Assembly (NCBI RefSeq): GCF_964204865.1 | Contig: NC_135250.1 | Coordinates: forward strand, 6,324,001 to 6,388,000 | DNA: 64,000 nt | Origin: Styela clava | Taxonomy: Eukaryota > Chordata > Ascidiacea > Stolidobranchia > Styelidae | Reading direction: 5' to 3' | Part shown: in pieces, positions 48,707 to 60,800 of the stretch | Numbering within the stretch: the stretch's first letter is position 1 | Layout of the letters: the number at the start of each line of letters is the position of its first letter | The notes under the pieces: generated by a model | What the model was told of the DNA's origin: nothing | Seen by the model: the letters and a program-made list of their open reading frames with translations, nothing else | Databases searched by the model: none | Position numbers and translations under genes: made by a program

Positions 48707-49450
48707 AAAGCCCTATCCAACGCCCACGATTAGTAATTATGCAGAAAGAGTTAGGAATGCAGATTGCGCTGAAAATTCAAATTTTTAAATCATTCCTAAT
48801 CCCAGTTGGATAATTACTAATTAATTGATTGAAAACATGGACGGGGGTGTTCTTCTCAATCTCACATTTTTGCATTAGTGACGGGGGCGTTTTACAAAAG
48901 AACCCCAAAAAGTGAAAAATAGGTAACAGGGTTATGCACAATTGCGTGGACACGGAGGGAAAAACAAAATATTTTATCATCATTTCTCCGAAAATCATAA
49001 GCGGTAACTTACCAGTATTTGTATACCGTGACAGTACATTGATCGTCATAGCTTTTCCAAGTCCTAGCTAGAACGATGATACTGAATATATATATATTCC
49101 AGTGCGCGAAATAATTTAGTTTTTGCGTTTATATATAAACCAATATAATATTACTGTTATTTGATTCAATAAAAAAGCCTAGCTGATGTATTATTGACCC
49201 GCGTTAAATGACATTGAAACAAAACTTGCACTAGTTTCAAATTTTAGAATCACAAAATTATGGTTATATCAACACAACAACAATAACAGAACGGAAAAGA
49301 AAATAGAAAGAAGAGTACCAACAAACGCCAATTCGAGAAACATATCCATAGGTGGATTTCGTGTCCAATAATGAATTACGTGCTACGACTTGTAGGCTTA
49401 CTGGGTATTACAAATCGAATCAAACAGTAAATTATTCGAATCGGTTCAGA

Positions 49451-50325
49451 CAGGGGTGGATTGAGCCCTTTTGGTGCCCTAAGCACTGAAGACTTTGGTG
49501 CCCCCCGATGTGTAATTCAAATATAAAAACAATAAACCACATAAGTGTATTATCCATTAAAAATAATCACAACCAATAGTAAATAAAATAACTTTTACGA
49601 ACATTTTTAGGTTTTCTTAACTGTTATATATAGCCGATATGATATATCGGTAAACACGCAATATCTGGCCGATATATCGATTGAGCTCTAATCCTAAGGG
49701 AGTGTGACAATAAAGATTCATGCCTCCAATCTCAACGTGAATCGAAATACCAAAACATACAAGTCACAACTGTAGATTGCAATTTTACCGGTACCTAGTA
49801 GTCTACCTAAGGGTGGTTCAAGAATGCTGGGTGGAAGGACCACAACACAAATATATACGCTAAAATTGTTTGGTGAGTCGCGCGGAATGTATCAGCATGA
49901 GAGGGTTTGGACCACCCTGGTCTACCTTATCAAAAAACTCCCGACTTCGCTGACCACTAGATCGTTGAAATGCGATCGTGGAATCACCACATAGTGTAAA
50001 CAGTTCATCGGTCCAATTGTTGAAGAGGAAACAAAATGCAGCAACAAGGAGAATACTAGAAGGAAAAAACAACAACAATTTAAGAAAACGACTCATATGC
50101 CCATTTCGAAGTTTCAGTGTTTATTTTTAATAATGAAGGTTAATATGGTACTTGAAGACGAAAAATAAGCGAACATTTTGAAGTTTGAGTCGTCTGGTGA
50201 ACTCGTAATATTTTAATAAACGGTGGTAAACTATATAAAATTCTGCTCTAAAATTTCTGTGGTGCCCCTCTCTGCTTGGTGCCCCAAGCACGTGCTTATA
50301 TTGTTTAATGGTTAATCCGGCGCTG
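49451..50325. mobile_element. Non-autonomous hAT element (875 bp)
   Basis: Left end CAGGGGTGGATTGAGCCCTT followed by TTGGTGCCCTAAGC; right end reverse complement CAGCGCCGGATTAACCATTA, with GGTGCCCCAAGC further in. The perfect 8-bp duplication GGTTCAGA lies at 49443-49450 and 50326-50333. It contains a TTTGGACCACCCTG right-end-like sequence of the family at 27449 (49907-49920), possibly a remnant of another insertion. It has no counterpart in the proximal block. Confidence 0.93.
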
Positions 50326-51046
50326 GGTTCAGAGCAAAATTTCGTGATTTTCTTTATTGAAGCCATATTTTTTCAACGCAATTCTGACATATGGACTCTT
50401 TTCTGTAGTGAGTTATTGACGAAAACGCATTTTTTATTGTATTTGAACGCTCATCAATCTGCCTGAAACTTGTATTCTATGTTCCCAATAAATTATGTGC
50501 TCAGGGGATTCAATACGAGGACCCAATGAGAAAGTTACATACAGTTATATATCTCCCAAGTATTCGAGATTCGAAAAAAAACACTTGGTCTCAAACCAAT
50601 ATTTTTACATACTTACCTTAAAATAGTTCCAAGCAAATTTTAAACATTACTATACAAACCAACCCGGTTGATTTTTTCAGTTAAATAATTGTTTAAGCAT
50701 CAAGCTATTTGTTCTCTGGCACTTTTATATGTTATATGAATTGCACAGTATTTTAGATTTATAAATGATTCAATATCAAACCATGGGAATAGCGTAATGT
50801 CCGCAAACCACCTGCTTTGCCACATATTATATAACTGACAATTGTAAAAAAGATTTAAATCTTTCAGTTGTGTCAATTTGGCCTCGATGTGTTTTTTTAA
50901 TTAAAGTACGGCAAGCATCGGTGATTCCATCTATCTGTGGCTTAGGTTATATGTCGTAAATCAAGATAGTTCAACCTAACGCAACGTTGCGTTATAACGC
51001 AATCTAATTCAAGATGGTGTAGTAAGTAGTTGATCGGCCGCCGGTC

Positions 51047-51131
51047 CTCCCGAAGTATGTGCGCCAAGATGGAGCACAACCTGAACATAGTATGTGTGAT
51101 TGGGGGGCCATCTTGTTTCACATACTTCCGG
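51047..51131. repeat. Hairpin MITE, YY1-motif family, copy 6' (shortened loop)
   Basis: Duplicate of 34583-34681 with about 13 bp lost from the right arm. Confidence 0.75.
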
Positions 51132-51353
51132 AACACCCCCCGCCAACTCTCTTTTTGGTTTGCTGACAGTCAAATGGTTGAGTGTTTCATTACTTCAAAG
51201 TAAGTTAAATTCAATTTGGAATGAAACAGAAAGAAAGCAATGGTTAACGGAAAATTTGCATTGAATTAAAAAAAAAAATTTCGAATTCAATGCATGCAAA
51301 GCAAAACTCTTTAACGTTATAAATAAATCTTAATTATGGTAAACTTTCTACAG

Positions 51354-51691
51354 AACACGAAGGCGCATTGAGGCTTGTTAACGGACGGAACAATAAAAAA
51401 GGCAGAGTGGAAATCATCCATGCGGGAAAATGGGGAACAATATGCGACGTAGAATTCGAGATTGACGATGTGAATGCCGTTTGTTATACTTTGGGGTTTA
51501 GCGGAGCAAAGTTCGTTCTAGGGCGAGCACATTTTGTATCAGGATCTGGGCCTATATAGATTGCCTTCGATCATACCTGCAGCAAAACAAACACGGATTT
51601 AAATCTTTGCCATGGACCTTTTGGTAAAAATGAAGATTATAATGCAGATTATTGCAGCCATGAGAACGACGTTGCAGTAGCGTGCAATTAA
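51354..51691 (+). pseudogene. Duplicated final SRCR exon with in-frame stop
   Basis: 338 nt, the same length as exon 5 of the SRCR gene, with intact acceptor AG (51352-51353) and terminal TAA (51689-51691). The Trp codon TGG of the GPIW motif is TAG (51557-51559). The Cys codon count is unchanged, but several residues in the acidic loop differ. No copies of exons 1-4 lie upstream, so it has neither start nor signal peptide. A non-functional duplicate, unless used as a terminal exon by another transcript. Confidence 0.9.
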
Positions 51692-51785
51692 TGAGTTTGT
51701 ACATCGATTTTATTGTCTTAATTCCCGATTGCATCAAATCCAAAATAAAAAGGTTTCATTTTGCAATATATATAAAATAAGGGTA

Positions 51786-52013
51786 CTCCCGAAGTATGCG
51801 AACCAAGATGACGGACACCGGAACGTAGTATGTGTACCAGGTTAAGCCATAGTTTCAGATACAAATACTACGGGAGTCACCTGGCTAGTGCTCGAAACGT
51901 AATATAACTTATACAAGGAATATGGGCATAAAATTATGGTCTAACCCTAACCTGGTAGCTGGTACACACACTATGTTCCGGTGTCCGCCGTCTTGGTTCA
52001 CATACTTCGGGAG
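51786..52013. repeat. Long hairpin MITE, copy 7'
   Basis: Duplicate of 35337-35575 with the same TA flanks and CTCCCGAAGTATGCGAACCA / TGGTTCACATACTTCGGGAG ends. Confidence 0.8.
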
Positions 52014-52645
52014 TACCGAAACGAGTATAACACAGATTCTCCAGCAACCATATCGTATGGTATAGATTTTCGTATTGTACAGCAACAGTGTAATTCAATG
52101 CATTTTCTTAAAGAAATTAGCAATCTTTGATAATTAGAAATTTGAGTTATACAATTTTTTTGTTTTATTCATCATCTTCCATTGCGAGACAACACGACTA
52201 TGGATGACATAACTGCGAATTTGTCTTACCTATAGTTGACTAATGGACCTTACTTATTGACTTGTGCACACAGAAAATATTGAATCATATTGTGTATATT
52301 AAGTAATAAACTTGTCTTTTGTGTACGTACAACTTTTGATCAGATTCTGAACTTAATATTTAAGAAATAGTCCGTAGTATTAATAATTTTCAAGAAATTG
52401 AGTTTGAAGGAATTTGAAACTGACATGTTTCAAGAATTAAGGGGATTGAAATTACTATTTTCAGTAAAAATGCAGAACCATACAGAGCCCATTTAATAAC
52501 ATAAAAATTCAATGCGTATTACAATCTTTCTGCTTATCCCATTATTTTATAGCATTCAAATACATAATAAAAAAATTTCTAAAATATCCACCCATTCGGA
52601 CACGAACAATCCCTTGTATCTGTGTGTATACTTACAAAATAGGGC

Positions 52646-52750
52646 GCTCACGTAGTATTCGTATAAAGGTGACGCACAACCTGCCAACCCTGACCTGGTA
52701 CGCATACTATGTTCAGGTTGGGCGCCATCTTGGTACGAATACTACGGGAG
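52646..52750. repeat. Hairpin MITE, YY1-motif family, copy 8'
   Basis: Duplicate of 36196-36302; left arm changed to AAAGGTGACGC, so the motif is broken on that side but kept in the right arm (GCGCCATCTTGG). Confidence 0.8.
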
Positions 52751-53902
52751 CATATAGCGGCGCAAAATAAGTAGGCCTACTACAGATATAAATTACAAAG
52801 ATAGTGGACCCCATACACATTTTTAACACCACATACGTGATGCAATTTTATATTCACAAGTATTTTAACGCTATTACAAATAGATCAGAAATAAATCAAA
52901 ATGCGCTATAATACAATACCCTAACCATTGATTTTAAAGGTCTTTTAAGGAAGGTCTTTCAACTGTGTTTTGTACTTTGGCACTCAGCCAGTCAAAATAA
53001 TACACGAAAATTGCCAATTAGCATGTTCCCGATACAGTTGTTGCTGTTTAGCGTACCGGCAGCCTACTTACTGGTGCGGATGCGTGGTTTTGATTGTTTC
53101 GTTGTTTTATTTGCTACAATTTGTTACGTGTAAGCCCCGTAAATCAAAGCTGTGCTTCACGTTAACGTAAATTCCTTTCTAATTTTCGAACTGAAACCAA
53201 TATTTAGACAGACAGCGCGCGAACTCCCGATGACAATATGGTCAATGAAGACAGCCGGGATGATTTTAAATGTAAGCCCCTAATTTAAAATCGGTGAATT
53301 TAAAATTAAAAAATTACAGCTATGGTCTTTGGAGGCGTCCCGCTTTGAGGTCACAAAAATATGGTATCCCTATGTTAAAATATACATATTCCCTAATTAT
53401 AACATAGATTGCGTAGAGGAAATGTCACTGCTTATCTAACTAATTAGTGTAACACATCAATGATTGCGCTTGTCATTTGTATCGCATAATAGAACTTCAT
53501 GATAGATTCTCAAGGTGTTAAGGAATTTTACTTCCAACATCGTATTGGATGAACGCATTCACACCGTATGATCTGATTAATGTTACAATTTTATTAAGCT
53601 TCTGTTACACAGATTTTCTAACAAATACAGATGGTATTCATTCGACTTCAAATAGGAAATTACCACAAATTATTTTAAAATTTATTCTATGAATATGCCT
53701 AGTTTAACATTTTCGAATATATGATCCGTTACGAAGATCACTGATTATAGTAGTAATAATAAAGAAATAATTAATATTGGTATAGCAAATAAAAAGCAAA
53801 ATTCCTCCCGAGAATAACAAAATTTTTCCCCGTGGTAGAATTCTCTCCCAGGTTGGAAAACGTTGGACTACTTGGCTAAAATTAGCTACCAGTACTTTAT
53901 AT

Positions 53903-54270
53903 CAGGGGTGTGCAACCTGCGGCCCACGAGGAAAAACTGTGCGGCCCGCGGAGGAGTGCCAATTTTGAATGGTGTGCTCGCGAAACGAGTTTTTAGTTTT
54001 CTTAATCTGGTACCTGCGAGTAATTCCAATCCGTTTGCGTCGCAAAGCCTATACCCGTACCTGATTGGCACTGTTGTATATATAAGCAAAACGCTAGCCA
54101 AATCCTGCTGCAAAATACAAGATTTTATAAAAACGTGTTTCTCAATGAATTCGTTAAAAGTGGGTGTGACAAATTAAATTCAATTCTTCAGAAATTTCAA
54201 ACCTGTACGCGATTAATTCTTTCTCTGGATCTTCAACCACAAACTTACGGACACAATTAGGATGCAACAA
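53903..54270 (+). mobile_element. hAT element fragment upstream of copy D
   Basis: Duplicate of the fragment at 38089-38455, starting CAGGGGTGTGCAACCTGCGG. Confidence 0.5.
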
Positions 54271-54804
54271 GGCAAAGAGCACAAGTGTCGTAAACAAATA
54301 TTTTCTAAAACAGAAATATTTGTAGGCTGAAAATGACCATGGGTGCAAATGCCCGTGGATTTAAATGTTCGTAGGTACAAATTGCAGGGGTGCAGATGCC
54401 CGTAAATGTATATGTAGATGCAAATTACATGGGTGCAAATATAAAAGGGCAAAAATGTCCGGGGTGCGATCTACATATACTAAAATCCGTGGGTTCATGT
54501 CCCCCTGTGTACAAATGGGCTGTTATCACGCGCTGTCCTCGTGTTCAGTGAATGATAATTCGTACCTCGCTAACCTAGAAAATTCCCTCAACTTATACCG
54601 AAATATCCACTCGAATATTATAGGGTTGACGTGTTCCATTATGATCATGTGATGGTTTGTGGTTAGGAGGGTAAAACGCTGACTTTATAACCAGTTAGAT
54701 AAAACAATTGGAGAGCAATTTTACCCCAAAGTTTACGGTTTTCTATCAACAGAAAATGTATAGCATTTGTCATAATTTTTATGCCTTTCAAAGTTAAAGC
54801 GATT

Positions 54805-54956
54805 CAGTAAAAAATTTCTGTTTACCCTTTATAACGATAGTCCGCAATTTTTGAGAGCTCTATATTCGTACAACGTTGATAGCGAAGCGCTCATTTTGGA
54901 CAACGCCCTTGCAAGGAGTTTGTCCTCGTCAATTTTTTGATTGAAAAAGGTTCTTG
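54805..54956 (+). promoter_or_regulatory. Proximal promoter/5' UTR of copy D
   Basis: Conserved block as in the other copies, but the TATA box reads TATAT (54861-54865) instead of TATAA; ATG at 54957. Confidence 0.45.
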
Positions 54957-57232
54957 ATGGCAGAAGAGCAGGTAAATGCATATAACACTGCTATAAAATT
55001 ATGTATGTCCTGAATGGTGGCTTCTTTTATGTTGCTTTCTCAAAAATGTCGATTTAGCATAGTTTAGAACTTAAGACCAATCTTCTTATTTTTGTCAAAT
55101 ATAGTATAGTTTCAGAACTGCTTGATCTGGTAGCAGTAAATTCAATTAAAAATTCAAGTTTGATCAAAACAAATTCTTCATGTAAAACATAAATAAATAA
55201 CACTCAGTGACTGAATTTGTTCCAGATCTAGCCCGGCTGCAACAAACGTTTTGCTAATCATTCAAATGCAGGGTGACGAACTACATTAGGTCTATGTCAG
55301 CCATATTCGAAAGTAATTCTTTAAAATTTTTCCTCAGTACTCCCACTGATATACTATCAAACTTTATAATACGTTCAAGTAAACGTTATTCTGTTATTAA
55401 TGATTGTAGCCTATCGACTTTATTTTTTAAACAGGCTAACGTGTTTGCGACCATTACGGAAAATCGTGCTGGTATTGTTATCACATTCACAAACTCCGTC
55501 CAACGTGACTTGAGACGGGAATGCAATGTTGACGGAAGGTTACTACCGGATCACGGGTTTCATATTGAACCTGACGATACAATTCGTTTGGAATTCAGGA
55601 CACTGGAAGGCAATATGCAAACTCAATACGTATATCGGAATGTCGCCATTGCAGGTGAGTCTTCGAATGGCTTCACAGAGCTAGGCCTGACATGGGTAAA
55701 CCCCGGTCCGCGGGTCAAATCAGGCCAGCCGGATGCAATCTGGTCCGCCGGATGCTGCCATAAATTTATACTTTTAACCAATTCTGCATGCACTACCTAG
55801 TTGTCATTATTGAAATTTGTATGATGCAATAGGCTTGTTATATTATGGTCGTAGTCTGTGTAAGTTGTATTTTGGGTTTTCACAAAATTTCATGTTATGG
55901 GGACGTCACATTTTCTCGCTCACTCGATTCGACGGCGTGCTTTTCACACCTCTTTCTTTCGCCTCGTTTGGTTGCCGTGTGCGGTCACGCGCACCATTGA
56001 GTTTCAATTTAGTGCTGACAAATTTTATTAAGTTCCCCATAACGCTCTCTTAACGTTTTTTTTGTTCGTAGGTTACGCATTCATGCCATCTAATTCAGTT
56101 TATCGATTCCCAATGGTTTCTAATAATCTGTCGCTAAATCCCTTTTCTGCGCCCTTATTCGTGAAGATTGATAGCTAAATTACATCGCCCGCAAGTCTAG
56201 ATGGTCAAAATATTTGACCCCTAACCCCAAAACCTTGCCCACCCCTGAGCTAGGTCATAATGACAATTGAAAATGACGTGGTATATAAAATTCATCCCAA
56301 ACAAGCAATTTTAATAAAATACAATTTTTTTACAATTCTCAGTAAATTGAATAACAAATTTCATTATTACAGGTCAGCAGATATTGCGACATTCTCCATT
56401 TTTGATCCCAGTTCCCGTAAGGGGAAGATACGATTACCATTTAATGAGATTTAGTATTCTTATTAACGGCGTGGAAATCAACGACTGCCCTTTCCAGCTG
56501 CGGCCACTTGGAGGTAGGCTGCTGATCTAATTATTTCCAATTTTCATGTATTAAAAAATCCTGATTCAAACTAAAAAAAGTAAATATATATATCAGATAC
56601 TCTGTGACCTCAAACTTATAACAATTAAATTCTGAACGAATTTAACATATTCCCCGTGAGTGCGGCCTCGTTACTAAGATAAATGCATGTATTATTTCAA
56701 GGCAGATTAATACTTCTTACTTGTTATGTGTATAATCATTCATTTATCCTTTATTTTCACAGAACAAAACAGAATACAGGGCGGCGATCGCAATTTCTTT
56801 ACTGGAAGTAAGTGTTTATTTTGTAAAATATCACTTCTCCTAAATTTACAATAATATGTAAAAATATTTCATCTTTTCAGATTTGCATAGCACGAATGCA
56901 TTAATTGGATCAACGTGCCAAAGGTAATTACGTTTTTTTTCCTGGTATGTTTGTTATGATGAAATGTCCATATTTGTGTAACAAGATTTAAAAAATGTAT
57001 TCACCGTAGTAATTGTACATTCTACATTGTAGATATTATCACTCACAGAGTAATGGTGAAATGTATTTATGAAAAATTTTCTAGTCATTTCAGCTAATTG
57101 CTCCCTCTTTCTGTGGAATTTGCCAAATCCTATATTTCTCTATTTTATAGTTTGCTTTCGTCGAATCAAATGATTCCAGACGACGATGTGGATGGTTGGT
57201 CGGGAGATTCTGCTTCGAAACAACTTCCTTAG
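54957..57232 (+). CDS. Unrecognised beta-rich protein, family copy D (intact, 6 exons, 181 aa)
   Basis: Exons: 54957-54971, 55435-55654, 56373-56513, 56763-56807, 56881-56923, 57151-57232 (TAG). Total 546 nt, no lesion. Exon 2 is almost identical to the other copies; exon 3 has more replacements (NDC for NGG, PVPVRGRYDYH for PVAVIGRDSYH) and exon 4 ends FFTG. The last exon is two codons shorter than in A and ends SKQLP. Intron 2 carries the same hAT element as copy C. A candidate AATAAA lies at 57453-57458. Function unknown; no signal peptide or membrane segment. Confidence 0.75.
55687..56247. mobile_element. Non-autonomous hAT element in intron 2 of copy D (561 bp)
   Basis: Left end CTGACATGGGTAAACCCCGG, right end reverse complement CAGGGGTGGGCAAGGTTTTG. 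Flanks AGCTAGGC (55679-55686) and AGCTAGGT (56248-56255), 7 of 8 identical. Same site as in copy C. Confidence 0.87.
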
Positions 57233-57261
57233 GAAGCTTTTTATATTTTGACAATTATTCG

Positions 57262-57345
57262 GACATCAACATTAAACATATGGATTTATATGGATTAAAA
57301 GAAATCTTTTAATCCATATAAATCCATATGTTTAATGTTGATGTC
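57262..57345. repeat. Short palindromic element 3' of copy D
   Basis: A nearly perfect hairpin: GACATCAACATTAAACATAT on the left and ATATGTTTAATGTTGATGTC on the right, with TGGATTTATATGGATTAAAAG and its inverse between. Confidence 0.85.
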
Positions 57346-60300
57346 GTTGAATCAACAACGAGTTACGTTGCTTTAGTAGTCTATATTAGACTGATTATTA
57401 ATACAATGCTCAATCTAGAAGCATTCAAAGTGTAATTCCACGTTTTAGTGGAAATAAATATTGTTGTTATATATCTTACCAACATTGTAACTATTTTGTT
57501 ATTTCTATAACGAAATATATTTTTCTATCAATTTATTTTCATCATTAAAATGTGCTGCTATTTATTGTTGTACCTTTTTTGCTGTATTTCTAATGAACTA
57601 TAAATCCTTTTTCATTTTTGGGATTCCTTCTGGAGTCGTGCCAGATTTGAGTGTGGGTTATAGAAGATGAGTAGCAATACGTGGTTCAGTTGGGTAAAAA
57701 TCTTCAGTCGAGAGAGTCGGGAACAATTAACAAGGTAGCGCACTTTATAGGTCGACTTCTATTTAAAAACATGTGGCAGTTTCAGTTTGATTGTTAACTA
57801 AATAACTGTGGTAACATCGCGCGCAGTCTCGATTCTTAAAAGTATTCAAAGAAGTAATTTTTGGGAAATAATTAATGCATCCTGGTTTTGGGGGTTCCAG
57901 GTTATTTCACATCCTTTTTTTAATTTCAAAATTCTTCATGTTTTTATTTTAAATTTTCCGGGAAAGCTCGTTATGCCGTCGCCTTATTGAATTAATTGAT
58001 CAGTCTCGTAATTTTATTTTTTAAGGGGAAGAATTGAAGGGAAAAATAACAAAGGACAAGAATTGAATTGATTCACACAAATGTGACCATGCGCACAGAA
58101 TACATCGCTATAATGTAGTGTTGACAAATATTATCACAGCGCTCGCGTGCGGAAAGGCTAACATTATCAAAATATGAATCATCTCGTATGCAGCATTGAA
58201 ATATTTCAAAAACATCGTATCTGGATTTAGAATGCCGCTGCAGGCATTTTCGACCTCTTGTAAAAAGAGAACAAAACTTGATACGGTCGCAAATTTTCGG
58301 AAGAATCCACTGTATGCGTATACACAAATAGAAATGGGCTGCGAACAACCTCAGGCAATCATTAATGTAAATGATACCTGTTGACATAAATTCAGCCGAT
58401 TACAATAGAATAATCGAACCACTACAGGGATTTAAACGTTTAGTATTTTCTTGGAGCTTACTTGAATGGAATCGAAAGAATGAAAGCTAAGTTCAGCAGC
58501 AAATTAAAGTTTCTTTGCAGATAAATTCTCCCAGAAGCAAAGCCAACGGACCTCTATTCATACATATTTGATATCAGACCAATTTGACTATATAATTACA
58601 ATTTTGAATTGAGATGTTATCTGTTTTCGACCGGCAGCGGTCGAGTGGAGAATCTTTTTTATATCAGATATTTTTTTTATGCAGTATATATATATAATAG
58701 ATTCTCTGATTGTCCGCCGTATTCATTCAAAATTTAACAAAGTTTTTGTGTCCTTTTTTAAGAGTGTGTTGATGGGAGTATAGAATCTTACATCATCATA
58801 TATATTGTGAGTTACTGCGTTCCGCGGCTGGGTTATTTGATCTGCTGAGATAATCTTTTAACGTAAACTGGAGTAATTTTTGCAACAGTGCATTGGATTT
58901 ATTGAAAAACAAGCTTAAGTGGGCAATTCAGTTTCGTCACAAGTACAATTATCTGAATTTTGGTGTATATCCGGTTTCATAGAAAGATAATACGGAGAAA
59001 ATTGGCAGCAGATGTACGATGCTAATAATAGTAATAAGAATAATAGAGAGAATAACAGTAATTCTCGCCGCAAACATCAAAATCCAAGATTTATTATTGC
59101 ATTTTCAGTTGAAGCTTAGCTTGTTATCTGCTTCATGAGTCCGTCCAACAGCACAGATTCACATAGAACAAGAGAGCAATGCTCAAATATATGGACACGA
59201 AAGAATTGATGTAGTAATTAACGTGAAACGCGATTTTTCATGACAACAAGGAAAGAATTCTAAGAACAACATATTAAAAATAAAAAAAACGATCCATCCA
59301 TAGGCACGTGTCCAATTTATACTTCATGTCGAGTATTGTAAATGTGTGGAGAAATTAGTTATCAGAAATAATCTTAGAATAATAACAACGAAGCCGTCAC
59401 TGCAGTTAATCCGTCCTGCGCTAGTAACAATACCAATTATGAGATAGATAAGAATTTTGGATTTACTTACTTGACTTCAAATCAGCTATAACCTATAACG
59501 ATGTATTGGCAATTATGAAATTCTGATGAATGTAACTGTTCATGATGCAACAAAGCTTATCGAGCAAAAATAGTTTGAAATTGCGTACGGAAGCGTTGCG
59601 ATGATTATTAGTTTGAGTTTTTTTCTAGATTTGTTTGCGAAAGAGCGAAATAGAAGTATTTTAAAACATAAGGATATTTAGTAATTTTGAGAATCGCAGG
59701 GAGAAAGAGCTTCCATTTTTATATTTTATAGACACCGACAACGTTCAATCGCTAATGATAAGCCTGTGTTTAAAATGTTTTTGTCGAGGATGTATATATA
59801 GACTATTATCTGCACCGCCGAGCTCAAGTGCAAGTACTTTGAATCGCCTTATAAAGATATCATGATTATTAAAAGAATTTAAAACTATTTTTTTAACAAC
59901 CTACTAAGCGAAAGATAACATTGCCTCATTGTCATTGAAAAATCTGTCTAAGTTTTTATAAGAGTATTAAATCGTGAAATTATCAATTGACAGAATTGTT
60001 AGGCTATTTTTATTTATTTATTTATTGCAGAAGAAAAGTACGTGACAAGTACTGAAATAGTTTAATATAGCCCGTGAAGTCATTTCATTCGTTTATTCTA
60101 GTAATTTCTAGTTGCACCTGGCCTAATTGTTTCTTGGGCGGCATTAAGAATCTCAACTGACTCTCCTTAAGTCGAACCTGCTGTTTATATAACATCATAA
60201 TAGCCCCCTTTAAAAACAACTATTCAAATAGCCACTGGTAACATTCTTCCATATATTAGTCGTAAATTTGATGATCAGAAATTATGAGTTTTGACCTTGG

Positions 60301-60729
60301 ATGACATTTCTGCAGAAAACGAACGCATTATTGCGGTTTTCGAACCGGCGTGACGTTCTGATAATTATCGTAAAAATGTAATTGTTTGTTTGTTTTCATT
60401 TTTAGATATACGTTATATTTCCATATTATCTCTAACCCTATCGTCACCAAATTGGGGCAATATTTTTCCATGAGCATGAACCATGAAGTGATATTGCCTT
60501 CTACAAATCTTTGACCCATGTTTGACACGAAAGACGGAAGTAGTGACCATTGTAAATCTAAATTTATATATAAACGTCCTTAGATGTCATCGAAATCCAC
60601 TGAGCTCTGTCACGATATTAGATGTTAAACTATTTTAACGACTTCTTAATAATTTCTTATTTAAACGTGCGTAAGTGTCAAACTGCAATAAAAGTGAACA
60701 GTCATAACATGTGTGCTATGTCACACACG
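57346..60729. other. Long intergenic region between copy D and the GPCR gene
   Basis: 57346-57990 is the common 3' flank of the family. Beyond that no similarity to other parts of the window was noticed, except an inverted R1 fragment at 59162-59215. Short frames such as 58196-58384 have no recognisable domain. Confidence 0.5.
59162..59215 (-). repeat. Dispersed short repeat R1, inverted fragment
   Basis: AAGAGAGCAATGCTCAAATA followed by TATGGACACGAA, the reverse complement of the end of repeat R1. Confidence 0.5.
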
Positions 60730-60757
60730 AACTGTATATTTATATATATATATATAG
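60730..60757 (+). promoter_or_regulatory. TATA-rich stretch before the GPCR gene
   Basis: TATTTATATATATATATATA lies 45-70 bp before the first ATG (60801). It could act as a TATA box but is also a plain microsatellite. Confidence 0.3.
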
Positions 60758-60800
60758 CATCATAGGATGATAGAAAAATTCAAAATTTTCATATCTTGTT

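Larger units (their letters stand above)
47589..49442. other. 3' flank of copy C and intergenic region
   Basis: 47589-48080 is the common 3' flank of the family; 48780-49180 is homologous to 30480-30900 downstream of copy B. A repeat-R1 fragment lies at 48290-48352 and an exact 37-bp tandem duplication at 48633-48706. No gene recognised. Confidence 0.55.
52014..54804. other. Intergenic region between the SRCR pseudo-exon and copy D
   Basis: Duplicate of 35576-38985 with a deletion, relative to it, at 53709 (0.65 kb). Carries the hairpin MITE 52646-52750, the hAT fragment from 53903 and the right repeat arm 54213-54480. No gene recognised. Confidence 0.5.
50596..56762. repeat. Segmental duplication, distal copy
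   Basis: Duplicate of 34021-40972 (see there). It begins within the last intron of the SRCR gene, so only the final SRCR exon was copied, without promoter or signal peptide. Confidence 0.85.

Noticed and set aside
49860-50096. Minus-strand 78-codon frame with a hydrophobic start
   Set aside because: It lies within the hAT element 49451-50325 and runs across a hAT end-like sequence; no family similarity recognised.
58073-58387. Minus-strand 104-codon frame in the intergenic region
   Set aside because: No domain, no neighbouring exon and a plus-strand frame over the same bases; likely chance.
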